Below, in pieces: positions 11,801 to 19,094 of a DNA stretch of 64,000 nucleotides (position 1 is the first letter of the stretch; each line of letters starts with the position of its first letter). The position numbers and the translations under genes were made by a program. This stretch comes from Fulvia fulva. Lineage: Eukaryota > Ascomycota > Dothideomycetes > Mycosphaerellales > Mycosphaerellaceae. The notes beneath the pieces are model-generated. The model saw nothing but the letters and a program-made list of their open reading frames with translations. It had not been told where the DNA came from and searched no databases. The stretch is from positions 4,092,001 through 4,156,000 of the forward strand of contig NC_063018.1 in assembly GCF_020509005.1 (NCBI RefSeq). Reading direction: 5' to 3'.

Positions 11801-12226
11801 CCCTTATATCGTGTTAAGGACTAAGGCGTATTATTAGTTATAGGAATTTATAAATCGGGTGTATAAAGATAAGAGAGAGTGGGCCTGTCTATTCTGTTTC
11901 CTTACTTATACTATATCCTACTTACGCGGTCCGGATATATACTATCGCTAAGGATCGAGTTGAGCTAGTTCTAAGGTTCTAGGTTCTAAGGGTCTCCGGT
12001 TAGTAACTCGGCTAAGACAGAGGGCGTACGATATAGGTGTTACTATCGCTAAATAGTAGCGCTAGGTCGTATACTTAAAGGTCGTAGAGGAGAGCGTCGA
12101 GAGGTCTCGCCGGCGTTCTCTATTATCGCGAATTAATCGTACGGTCTAGTACTATCGTACTATCTCGGGCGGTCTCGGTGTCGTACGTAGAGGTTAGCTC
12201 TCTACTCGTAGGTAGGCGTAACTAAC

Positions 12227-12279
12227 TATTACGGGCGAGAGTACTATAATAGGGTCGGGCAAAGATATATATAGTTACG
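12227..12279 (-). repeat. 5' LTR of B, left piece
   Basis: It begins tattacgggcgagagtac like 4096 and ends at ttacg, where element A entered. The LTR resumes with cgagctat after the duplicated ttacg at 18417-18421. Confidence 0.85.
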
Positions 12280-12722
12280 TGTTAGGGCGAGAGCCTAGCC
12301 TATAAGATATAAGGGTGAAAGCGAGAATGTAGGTGCGAAGTGCAGATGCAAAAGGGTATGGTATGATTGCTACACAAAACAAAAGACGAAGAAAGCAAGA
12401 GAGGCCTGGGGAAGGCCAGATATTTATACGCGACCCTCGCGAGTGCGTGTCCCCGCATTAACAGGGCTAACCCGTGCGAAGCCGCGCTCAGCAGCTTTGC
12501 TCAAAACCTTATTCCAACCTGCCCTACGTTCCGAGTCTTCCACGTGCTTCAAAGTTTGGTAGAGGGGTGAATTTGGAGGGCTGGGTCCCGTAGTGAATGT
12601 TGCGGGGCATGTGATTCTTGGCGCTCACACACCAAGCTGGACTGTCACTTCTTGACGACTTCTGAGCGCTCTGAGGCTCTTCTGTCCCCACCTTCTGTAC
12701 ACTCTGTGGGGAGACCATGACA
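12280..12722 (-). repeat. 3' LTR of A
   Basis: It is 443 bp. Relative to the right LTR it carries eight transitions, all in CpA or TpG contexts: LTR positions 4, 18, 23, 25, 30, 31, 51 and 180. The last 66 or so codons of pol run into it. Confidence 0.97.
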
Positions 12723-15700
12723 GTAGCCCCCCCGAACAAAGCTGAGTTCCTACGAAGCCGTAGTAGTTCCACATATCGAGGATGTTCAGCTTCAGTACCA
12801 GGCCTAGGCCTGATGTCATGGTCGATACACCATTGGTAAGCCCCGTCGAAGAGCTCAGATTCGAAGAGCCTGCCGATGTTGACTTCTGGGCCGTCTGCGC
12901 GGGCGTGGTATTCTTCGATTGCTTGACGATTGAAGATGATATGTTGGATAGGTTCCCATGAGGTATCCCACTCAGGGCAACCTTGCCATTCGACTTCATA
13001 CTTGATCGGCGGTAGTCCTTCAACGTCGTTAGGCTCTGCGCGGATTCCCCGGATCTTGCGGACGGCATAGTCGTCAGAAGGTAGGTTAATAGGCTCGTCG
13101 ACTTCTACTTCATCGGGAGGACCTGGCATGTCTTGGTTTTGGTTCGGGAATGGGTCCTCAGCCGACGGCCGAAGGCGTACGGGATGGAAGACGTCGTGGA
13201 TCTTCATGTTCGCAGGAAGAGCTAGACGGTAGGCGTGTGAACTGATACGCTCGGTGATCTCAAAAGGACCTAGGTTCTTCCAGTTCAGCTTCTTGGAGGG
13301 GCGGTCCGTCTTGATGTTCTTAGAGTTGAGGTAGACCATATCGCCTACTTGGTAGTCGGGAGCTGGCTGGCGACGACGATTGGCTTGATCCTCGTAGATT
13401 GCTTGTGCGTACACCATCTCGTCGTGAACTTCTTCATGGATCTGTGAGAGCATAGTAGCGAACGCGTCTGCTGCTTGCTCGTTTGCGTCTTCGGTAGGCG
13501 GGAGAGGTTCTTCTGGTTCCATGCCTGTACGAGGGTGGTAACCTCTCGTAGTATAGAAGGGAGAGTAGCCAGTAGTCTCCGAGTCCCAGTTACGAGTAGC
13601 GAACTCCACCGCAGGGATATGCTGAGGCCAATCCTTCTGGTGGTAGTCGACGAAGCAACGAAGGACCTGCTCGAGGATAGCGTTCGTAATTTCGGTCTGG
13701 CCGTCGGTCTGTGGCTGAAAACTGGTCGAGAGGTTATGCTTGATGCCCAGGATAGCACACAGACGCTTCCAGAAGTGCGAGATGAACTGGGTGCCTCTGT
13801 CAGAGGTGATGCTATCCGGGAGGCCTTGAAAGCGCCAGACGAATTCGTAGAACAAGCGAGCAGTCTCCTTTGCGGTCATGCTCCAGCACGGGATCATGTA
13901 CCGGTCCTTGGAGTGACGGTCCACGATCACTAGAAGGGCCTTTGCTTTCACGCCGCTAAAGGTCTTGCCGTGAGGAAGATCGGTGATAAAGTCCATAGTG
14001 ATGTGCTTCCACGGACGATCAGGAGCCGGGAGAGGGTGCAAGAGACCGTGGGGACGGTGGCGGTTAGCTTTGGCTCTTCGGCAAGTAGCGCAGTTCAGCA
14101 CGTAGCGGCGGACGTCCTTCCAGGAATGCGGCCACCAGTAACACCTAGCGAGGAGCTTGTGGGTCTTGGCTACGCCTGGGTGACCCCCAGAGGCGGAGTC
14201 GTGGATGATTTGAAGAATCTCAGCTCGGATATTAGAGCCTTCGGGCTGCGGTACGTAAAGCTTCTTACGGAAGTAGACGACACCTTCCTGGAGCTCGCAC
14301 TCGGACAGCGAGAAGCCCGGGAATGTCCTCGCGCCAGATCCAAGGGCCTGAACTAACTCTTGGGCGTCTATGTCGGCATCGTACGCTGTTCGTACTCGTG
14401 CCATAATGCCTTCGGGCTGCTCCTCATTATCAAACCCCTCAAAGTCTGATTCGGATGAGCCGTCGGTCGTTACTGAGCCCTCTTCATCGTCGTTCAAGTC
14501 CTCAGCGTCCGAGGCGTATTCTTCAGGCTCGGATTCATCGTCACTCTCGTCAAGGTAGGCAGGAGCGAGCACGAGAGTAGCAAAGGAAGCGGCGAGCGTA
14601 GGCTGGCCGTTCGATAGGTACTCTCGAAGCTCGGAAGAGAGGTTGTGCTCTTTGATGACTTGTTGCCCTGCGATTTGCCGGCCCCCTCTTCGATCAACTG
14701 GAGAGTCACCAGGGCGGCGGGTAAGGGCGTCGGCCATCGAGTTGGCCTTGCCGGGCGTGTACGAGATCACGAAGTTGAACCGGGAGAGGAACTCGCTCCA
14801 GCGGGCCTGGCGACGATTGAGCAGCTTGCTCTTCATAAAGTAGACGAGGTTCTTATGGTCGGAGCTTACTTGGACGGGCATAGCAGAGCCTTCGAGCTCG
14901 GGGCGCCACTCTTCGAAAGCTTTGACGATGGCGAGAAGCTCCTTGTCGTAGATCTCGTAGTTACACTCCGTAGCGGTCATCTTCTTGGAGAGGAAGGCGA
15001 CAGGTAACCAGGGGGATTCAGGCGAGCGGCGTTGTAGCAGGACACCGCCCACCACGCCGTCGGATGCGTCGGTCTCTACACGGGTCTCCAGTTCGAAATC
15101 GAAGTGCCGTAGAAGCGGGTTCTTAACAAACTTCGCTTTGAGCAAGTCAAAAGCCTCCTGGCATTCGTCGGTCCAGGCGAACTTCTCACCCTTGCGCGTG
15201 AGCTTCGTCAAAGGGCGTACCACGCCCGAAAATGCGTGGATGAAGCGGCGGTAGAAGTTGGCAAAGCCTAGGAAACCCTGGACCTCTTTGACGTTCGTAG
15301 GAGCATCCCATTCGACGATAGCGTCGATCTTCTCTTGGTCCATCTTGATGCCGTCTGCGGTAATGATCAAACCAAGGAACTTGACTTCGGTCTTCTCAAA
15401 CTCGCACTTGTCGATGTCGAGCTGCAAGCCGGCGTCTGCGAGCTTCTGAAGGACCTTACAGACGTGCTCGCGGTGCTCCTCCTTGGTCTCGCTGTAGACT
15501 AGGATGTCGTCGATGTAGGCAGTGCAGAACTGATCGAGGAACTCCTGAAGGATGTCGTTAATGAAGTTCTGGAAGGTACTAGGCCCGTTACAAACGCCGA
15601 AGGGCATAACGAGCGACTCGAACAGCCCGTAGCGAGTACGGAAGGCTGTGAGATACTCGTGTCCTTCTGCCATTCGTAACTTGTTGAACGCAGCGATGAC

Positions 15701-16786
15701 ATCGAGCTTGGTGAAGTACTTGGCCTTAGAGAGGCGCTCGAGCGTCTCCTGAATCAACGGTATTGGGTAGCGGTTCTTCTTTGTAACAGCGTTCAAGCCT
15801 CGGTAGTCTACGCAGAAGCGTAGACCACCGCCGGGCTTCTTGACGAACATGACGGGACTGCCAGCGCTGGAACGGCTCGCTCGAATGAACCCCTTCTTTA
15901 GGTTCTCTTCGAGGTATCTCTTGAGGACGATAAGCTCTTCTCGGGACATGGAATATAACGGTCCGAACGGTGTCTCTGCACCTTCTTCTAGCTCAATCTT
16001 GTGGTCGTGAGGGCGATGAGGAGGCAGCTCGTCTGCGGCTTTAGCATCGAATACGTGGAGGATGTGGTGTGCCCAAGGAGGGACCTTCGTAGCAGGGTCG
16101 GTAGGTGTACGCTTCTTGTCGAGCTTCTCGAGGGCGATGTCGATATCGCGGAGAGAGGCGGCGAAGACTTGAGCTTTGGGCTGCTTAGCAGCAGTGGTGA
16201 AGGCAGCGGCGTTCACCTGGAAGATCTTGGTATACTCAGGACCGCGCTGAGGCGGCGGAGAAGGCGGAGGTGCCGGAGGAACTTCTGGAGGGAAGCTGAC
16301 AGTAAGGGAAGTCCAGTCGATGATAGGTCGGTGTCGTCTGAACCAGGGGAGGCCGAGGATAAACTTCTGATGCGGTAGGGACGTAAGGAAGCTGGTGATC
16401 GACATACGCTTGCCTCCGAGGGTGATTGACGTGTGTACAACATGAGTAATCTTACCAGTGGTAGTCTCCGTGCCGTCAAAGAGTTCAAGGGTGCGAGGGT
16501 ACTTCAGTTCCTGGGGTTCGAGGTTGAGAGAGGTCGCGAGTTTATAGTCCATAAAAGACTCGCCTAGTGCGCCAGTGTCCATGAGAGTGAGATTGGAAGA
16601 AGAGAGTTTCTTTGAGCCGATATTTACATTCGTGACGAACGGTTTGCAAGCGTGGTCCTTGCCCGTCTCGTCGTACAGGTCTAGCTGTGCTGTATTGATC
16701 CTCAACTTCTTTCCTCTCTTCACTTTCGGTAAACGTTGTTCTTGGTCTTCATCGCGTCGATGAGGAAGACCTAGGCTTTTTCCTGC
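12524..16786 (-). CDS. pol: Pol polyprotein of chromovirus A (PR-RT-RNH-IN-chromodomain)
   Basis: Residues are numbered from the V/M-KRGKK codon at 16723. Protease: LMDTGALG, catalytic D49. Reverse transcriptase: about 240-460, with TKLD (D340) and YIDD (403-406). RNase H: about 546-670 (ETDAS). An acidic stretch follows (about 725-770). Integrase: zinc-binding region (HD...GHPG...CATC, 841-881), then D911, D975 and E1011 (MDF, SDRG, TDGQTE). A chromodomain at about 1218-1275 (YEVEWQG, TSWEP) probably directs insertion to methylated histone chromatin. There is no ATG near the start: the -1 frame is open only from 16786 and overlaps gag by 16 bases, so Pol is probably made by -1 frameshifting. 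The stop lies inside the 3' LTR, giving a tail of about 66 residues with no known domain. No frameshifts or internal stops were seen. Confidence 0.95.
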   Translation of the reverse strand, partial: AGKSLGLPHRRDEDQEQRLPKVKRGKKLRINTAQLDLYDETGKDHACKPFVTNVNIGSKKLSSSNLTLMDTGALGESFMDYKLATSLNLEPQELKYPRTLELFDGTETTTGKITHVVHTSITLGGKRMSITSFLTSLPHQKFILGLPWFRRHRPIIDWTSLTVSFPPEVPPAPPPSPPPQRGPEYTKIFQVNAAAFTTAAKQPKAQVFAASLRDIDIALEKLDKKRTPTDPATKVPPWAHHILHVFDAKAADELPPHRPHDHKIELEEGAETPFGPLYSMSREELIVLKRYLEENLKKGFIRASRSSAGSPVMFVKKPGGGLRFCVDYRGLNAVTKKNRYPIPLIQETLERLSKAKYFTKLDVIAAFNKLRMAEGHEYLTAFRTRYGLFESLVMPFGVCNGPSTFQNFINDILQEFLDQFCTAYIDDILVYSETKEEHREHVCKVLQKLADAGLQLDIDKCEFEKTEVKFLGLIITADGIKMDQEKIDAIVEWDAPTNVKEVQGFLGFANFYRRFIHAFSGVVRPLTKLTRKGEKFAWTDECQEAFDLLKAKFVKNPLLRHFDFELETRVETDASDGVVGGVLLQRRSPESPWLPVAFLSKKMTATECNYEIYDKELLAIVKAFEEWRPELEGSAMPVQVSSDHKNLVYFMKSKLLNRRQARWSEFLSRFNFVISYTPGKANSMADALTRRPGDSPVDRRGGRQIAGQQVIKEHNLSSELREYLSNGQPTLAASFATLVLAPAYLDESDDESEPEEYASDAEDLNDDEEGSVTTDGSSESDFEGFDNEEQPEGIMARVRTAYDADIDAQELVQALGSGARTFPGFSLSECELQEGVVYFRKKLYVPQPEGSNIRAEILQIIHDSASGGHPGVAKTHKLLARCYWWPHSWKDVRRYVLNCATCRRAKANRHRPHGLLHPLPAPDRPWKHITMDFITDLPHGKTFSGVKAKALLVIVDRHSKDRYMIPCWSMTAKETARLFYEFVWRFQGLPDSITSDRGTQFISHFWKRLCAILGIKHNLSTSFQPQTDGQTEITNAILEQVLRCFVDYHQKDWPQHIPAVEFATRNWDSETTGYSPFYTTRGYHPRTGMEPEEPLPPTEDANEQAADAFATMLSQIHEEVHDEMVYAQAIYEDQANRRRQPAPDYQVGDMVYLNSKNIKTDRPSKKLNWKNLGPFEITERISSHAYRLALPANMKIHDVFHPVRLRPSAEDPFPNQNQDMPGPPDEVEVDEPINLPSDDYAVRKIRGIRAEPNDVEGLPPIKYEVEWQGCPEWDTSWEPIQHIIFNRQAIEEYHARADGPEVNIGRLFESELFDGAYQWCIDHDIRPRPGTEAEHPRYVELLRLRRNSALFGGATVMVSPQSVQKVGTEEPQSAQKSSRSDSPAWCVSAKNHMPRNIHYGTQPSKFTPLPNFEARGRLGT
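12723..12737 (-). other. Polypurine tract of A
   Basis: On the minus strand the bases just before the 3' LTR read TCGGGGGGGCTAC. This is the expected plus-strand primer position. The relic copy keeps it at 19095-19104. Confidence 0.8.
16771..16786 (-). promoter_or_regulatory. Probable -1 ribosomal frameshift site between gag and pol
   Basis: Reading on the minus strand, gag ends CAG GAA AAA GCC TAG. The -1 frame has a stop (TGA) at 16787-16789 and is open from there into pol. The shift must therefore occur within 16 bases, and the only homopolymeric run there is GGAAAAA. An AAA codon slipping back one base keeps full A-site pairing. Confidence 0.65.
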
Positions 16787-17931
16787 TCAGCGGGAGCAGC
16801 AGGAGCAGGCTCGATAGCGCCGACAGCGCCGCGAACCGGGTTGCGGGCGTTACGGGCAGCGAGCTGCGGACAGTTGGCTGCGATGTGGCCTGGACCGCCG
16901 CAGTAGGTGCAGAGTCCGGCCTGGCGACGGCGAAGCTTCTCTTCGGGAGTGAGCTTACCGTTGACGAGGCCCTGGACTCGAGGGACGGCGGCACCAGCGC
17001 TGAGATCCATAGCGTCACCTACAGAGACGGGAGGGAGAGCCGTAGGAGCGGCGGCGCCTAGTGGAGCAGCGAAGTGGCTTCCGGGACCACGAGGCTGACG
17101 ACCTTGAGAACGGGAAGCGAGGAGAGAGGCGGTGTGTTTCATGTTGGAGTCGAGGCGCTGGCAGGTCTCGACGAGCTCACGGAAGCTCATAGCACCGACG
17201 TCCTTGTCCTCGAGGGCTCGAAGAAGCTCTGCTGACAAACCACGGCGGAGAGTGCTCTTCTTGGTCTCTTCGTTGTAGCCGGTGAACCCGATGTCGCGGT
17301 TGAAGGCCGCGAGGTACTCGGCGAAGCTCTTGTTCTTCTGGAGGAGGTTGTGGATGGCGTTCTGGGCGGTGGCTCTACGGTCTGGATCACCAAAGGCAGC
17401 ACGGAGGTCCTGCATCAAGGTGAGGACGTCCGGGCAGCCGATAGTCTGCGTAGCGTTGTCGATGTAGTGTTGTACCTGAGCCGCGGCGTCTCCCCGAAGG
17501 AGGGAGAAGACGTACGTGACTTTGTCCTTCTCTTGCGGAAAGTGGTCGGCATTAGCCAACAGCTTGATGGTGAGCTGTGTCTCAAATGCCTCAAACTTGC
17601 TCTTGTTGCCGTCGAACTCGTCTGGGTCGTTGACCTTCTTGGAGAAGTGCTGGCGGCGGTTGTCGTCGGCGTGCGGGGCGAGGTTCTGGAAGGTGTTCAC
17701 AATACCTTGAAGGTATGTTGCTTGGTTGTTTGCTTGCTCGACCTGCTGGGCGGTCTCGCGGAAAGAGGAGACGGTGCGGTTGATGAGAGCGTAGGCGGTG
17801 TCGGGGTTGGCGTTTGCCCAGGCACCGAAGGCAGCGGCGTTCGAGAAGGGGATGTCAGTCCACTCACTGAAGTGGAATGGAGTGTCTTGGTTGTCGAGGT
17901 TGACACCTCTATCGGTGGCGTGGTCACCCAT
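16771..17931 (-). CDS. gag: Gag of chromovirus A
   Basis: Structural protein that would package the RNA. It has 386 residues from the ATG at 17929-17931; upstream the frame stays open into the LTR, but that part has no ATG of note. The central region (LLRGDAAAQVQHY, FGDPDRRATAQ, FAEYLAAFNRD) matches the retrotransposon gag domain. Near the C-terminus a CCHC zinc knuckle, CTYCGGPGHIAANC (residues about 341-354), should bind RNA. An Ala/Pro-rich tail ends at TAG 16771-16773. Pol follows in the -1 frame with a very short overlap. The frame is intact and RIP-free. An initiation site further upstream cannot be excluded. Confidence 0.93.
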   Translation of the reverse strand: MGDHATDRGVNLDNQDTPFHFSEWTDIPFSNAAAFGAWANANPDTAYALINRTVSSFRETAQQVEQANNQATYLQGIVNTFQNLAPHADDNRRQHFSKKVNDPDEFDGNKSKFEAFETQLTIKLLANADHFPQEKDKVTYVFSLLRGDAAAQVQHYIDNATQTIGCPDVLTLMQDLRAAFGDPDRRATAQNAIHNLLQKNKSFAEYLAAFNRDIGFTGYNEETKKSTLRRGLSAELLRALEDKDVGAMSFRELVETCQRLDSNMKHTASLLASRSQGRQPRGPGSHFAAPLGAAAPTALPPVSVGDAMDLSAGAAVPRVQGLVNGKLTPEEKLRRRQAGLCTYCGGPGHIAANCPQLAARNARNPVRGAVGAIEPAPAAPAEQEKA

Positions 17932-17962
17932 GAGGATGACTCGAGTGGTTGACGGTTTGTTG

Positions 17963-17973
17963 GTCTTTTGTGA
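17963..17973 (-). other. Candidate self-priming primer-binding site of A
   Basis: Minus-strand sequence just inside the 5' LTR reads TCACAAAAGAC. The nonamer ACAAAAGAC is perfectly complementary to GTCTTTTGT inside the LTR (18073-18081), downstream of the TATA box. No TGG-type tRNA 3'-end complement is present here. Relic C has the same pair with one base changed on both sides (24557-24565 and 24666-24674). Members of the Tf1/sushi chromovirus group are known to prime from their own 5' end. Confidence 0.55.
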
Positions 17974-18416
17974 TGTCAGGGCGAGAGCCTGGCCTGTGAG
18001 ATGCAAGGGTGAAAGCGAGAATGCAGGTGCGAAGTGCAGATGCAAAAGGGTATGGTATGATTGCTACACAAAACAAAAGACGAAGAAAGCAAGAGAGGCC
18101 TGGGGAAGGCCAGATATTTATACGCGACCCTCGCGAGTGCGTGTCCCCGCATCAACAGGGCTAACCCGTGCGAAGCCGCGCTCAGCAGCTTTGCTCAAAA
18201 CCTTATTCCAACCTGCCCTACGTTCCGAGTCTTCCACGTGCTTCAAAGTTTGGTAGAGGGGTGAATTTGGAGGGCTGGGTCCCGTAGTGAATGTTGCGGG
18301 GCATGTGATTCTTGGCGCTCACACACCAAGCTGGACTGTCACTTCTTGACGACTTCTGAGCGCTCTGAGGCTCTTCTGTCCCCACCTTCTGTACACTCTG
18401 TGGGGAGACCATGACA
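17974..18416 (-). repeat. 5' LTR of A (promoter LTR)
   Basis: It is 443 bp, begins (plus strand) TGTCAGGG and ends CATGACA, with no RIP. Read on the minus strand it carries a TATAAATA box and is followed directly by the leader and gag. Confidence 0.97.
18115..18122 (-). promoter_or_regulatory. TATA box in the LTR of A
   Basis: The minus strand reads cgcgTATAAATAtc. It is the only good TATA-like motif placed to drive a transcript through R, U5 and gag. The equivalent in the 3' LTR is at 12421-12428. The transcription start is not visible. The self-priming match suggests a start near 18081, 41 bases downstream. Confidence 0.5.
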
Positions 18417-18421
18417 TTACG

Positions 18422-18566
18422 CGAGCTATCTAAGAGAGCCCGAGAAGCGCGAGAAGATAAAGTCGCGTAAATCAAGCTAGCGGGTACTAGCGGCCGCTAG
18501 CGCGCGGGCGTACGGCCGACGATACTATATTACGAGGCAGTTCGTAAAAAGGGCTGTCTCGTAATA
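18422..18566 (-). repeat. 5' LTR of B, right piece
   Basis: It continues the LTR interrupted by element A, matching 4151-4294 with RIP-type changes and one single-base gap. It ends ctcgtaata. Confidence 0.85.
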
Positions 18567-18575
18567 GGATACGAA

Positions 18576-19094
18576 TGTTAGGGCGAGAGCCTAGCCTATA
18601 AGATATAAGAGTAAAAGCGAGAATATAGGTACGAAGTGTAGATATAAAGGGTATAGTATAATTGCTATATAAAACGAAAGACGAAGGAAGTAAGAGAGGC
18701 CTAGAGAAGGCTAGATACTTATACGCGACCCTCGCGAGTACGTGTCCCCGTATTAATAGGGCTAACCCGTATAAAGCCGCGCTTAGTAGCTTTACTTAAA
18801 ACCTTATTCTAACCTACCCTACGTTCCGAGTCTTCTACGTACTTCTTCTAGGGTCTAGCGTAGTCGCGGGTACTCGCGGGAGTGCCGTAAGTCATATAGT
18901 TACGAGCCGAAGTAAATCTATTAAGGTTTAGTAGAGTAGTAAATTTAGAGGGCTAGGTCCCGTAGTAAATATTACGGGGTATATAATTCTTAGCGCTTAT
19001 ATACTAAGCTAGACTTTTACTTCTTAACGACTTCTAAGCACTCTAAGGCTCTTCTGTCCCTACCTTCTATATACTCTATAGGGAGACTATAACA
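18576..19094 (-). repeat. 3' LTR of C
   Basis: It is the 519-bp long form, with the 77-base segment absent from A. It is RIP-mutated. The polypurine tract (gtagccccccg on the plus strand) follows. Confidence 0.92.

Larger units (their letters stand above)
12280..18416 (-). mobile_element. Intact chromovirus A (Ty3/gypsy), TSD ttacg
   Basis: This is a 6137-bp element with two 443-bp LTRs (TGT...ACA), flanked by ttacg at 12275-12279 and 18417-18421. Gag and Pol are open on the minus strand, with a polypurine tract next to the 3' LTR and a candidate priming site next to the 5' LTR. The domain order PR-RT-RNH-IN-chromodomain defines a chromovirus. The LTRs differ at eight positions, all RIP-type, seven of them within the outermost 51 bases of the left LTR. 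The interior is RIP-free. It is the only potentially autonomous element in the window. Confidence 0.97.
4096..18566 (-). mobile_element. Chromovirus relic B (Ty3/gypsy), nested host
   Basis: Two copies of a 198-199-bp LTR (tattacgggcgagag... to ...taata) bound the element. The right LTR is split by element A. Between them lie minus-strand relics of gag, protease, RT, RNase H, integrase and a chromodomain. Excluding the nested A (6.1 kb) and the LINE fragment (1.3 kb), B is about 7 kb. It is saturated with RIP. Matching target duplications were not found (gtgtc on the left, ggata on the right), so one flank has probably been rearranged. Confidence 0.8.

Noticed and set aside
13345..18256. Numerous 60-200 codon frames opposite or beside gag and pol of A
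   Set aside because: They are high-GC shadow frames of real genes on the other frames, with no motifs of their own.
4091..18571. gtgtc/ggata as target duplication of B
   Set aside because: The two differ at most positions, and RIP cannot explain the differences.
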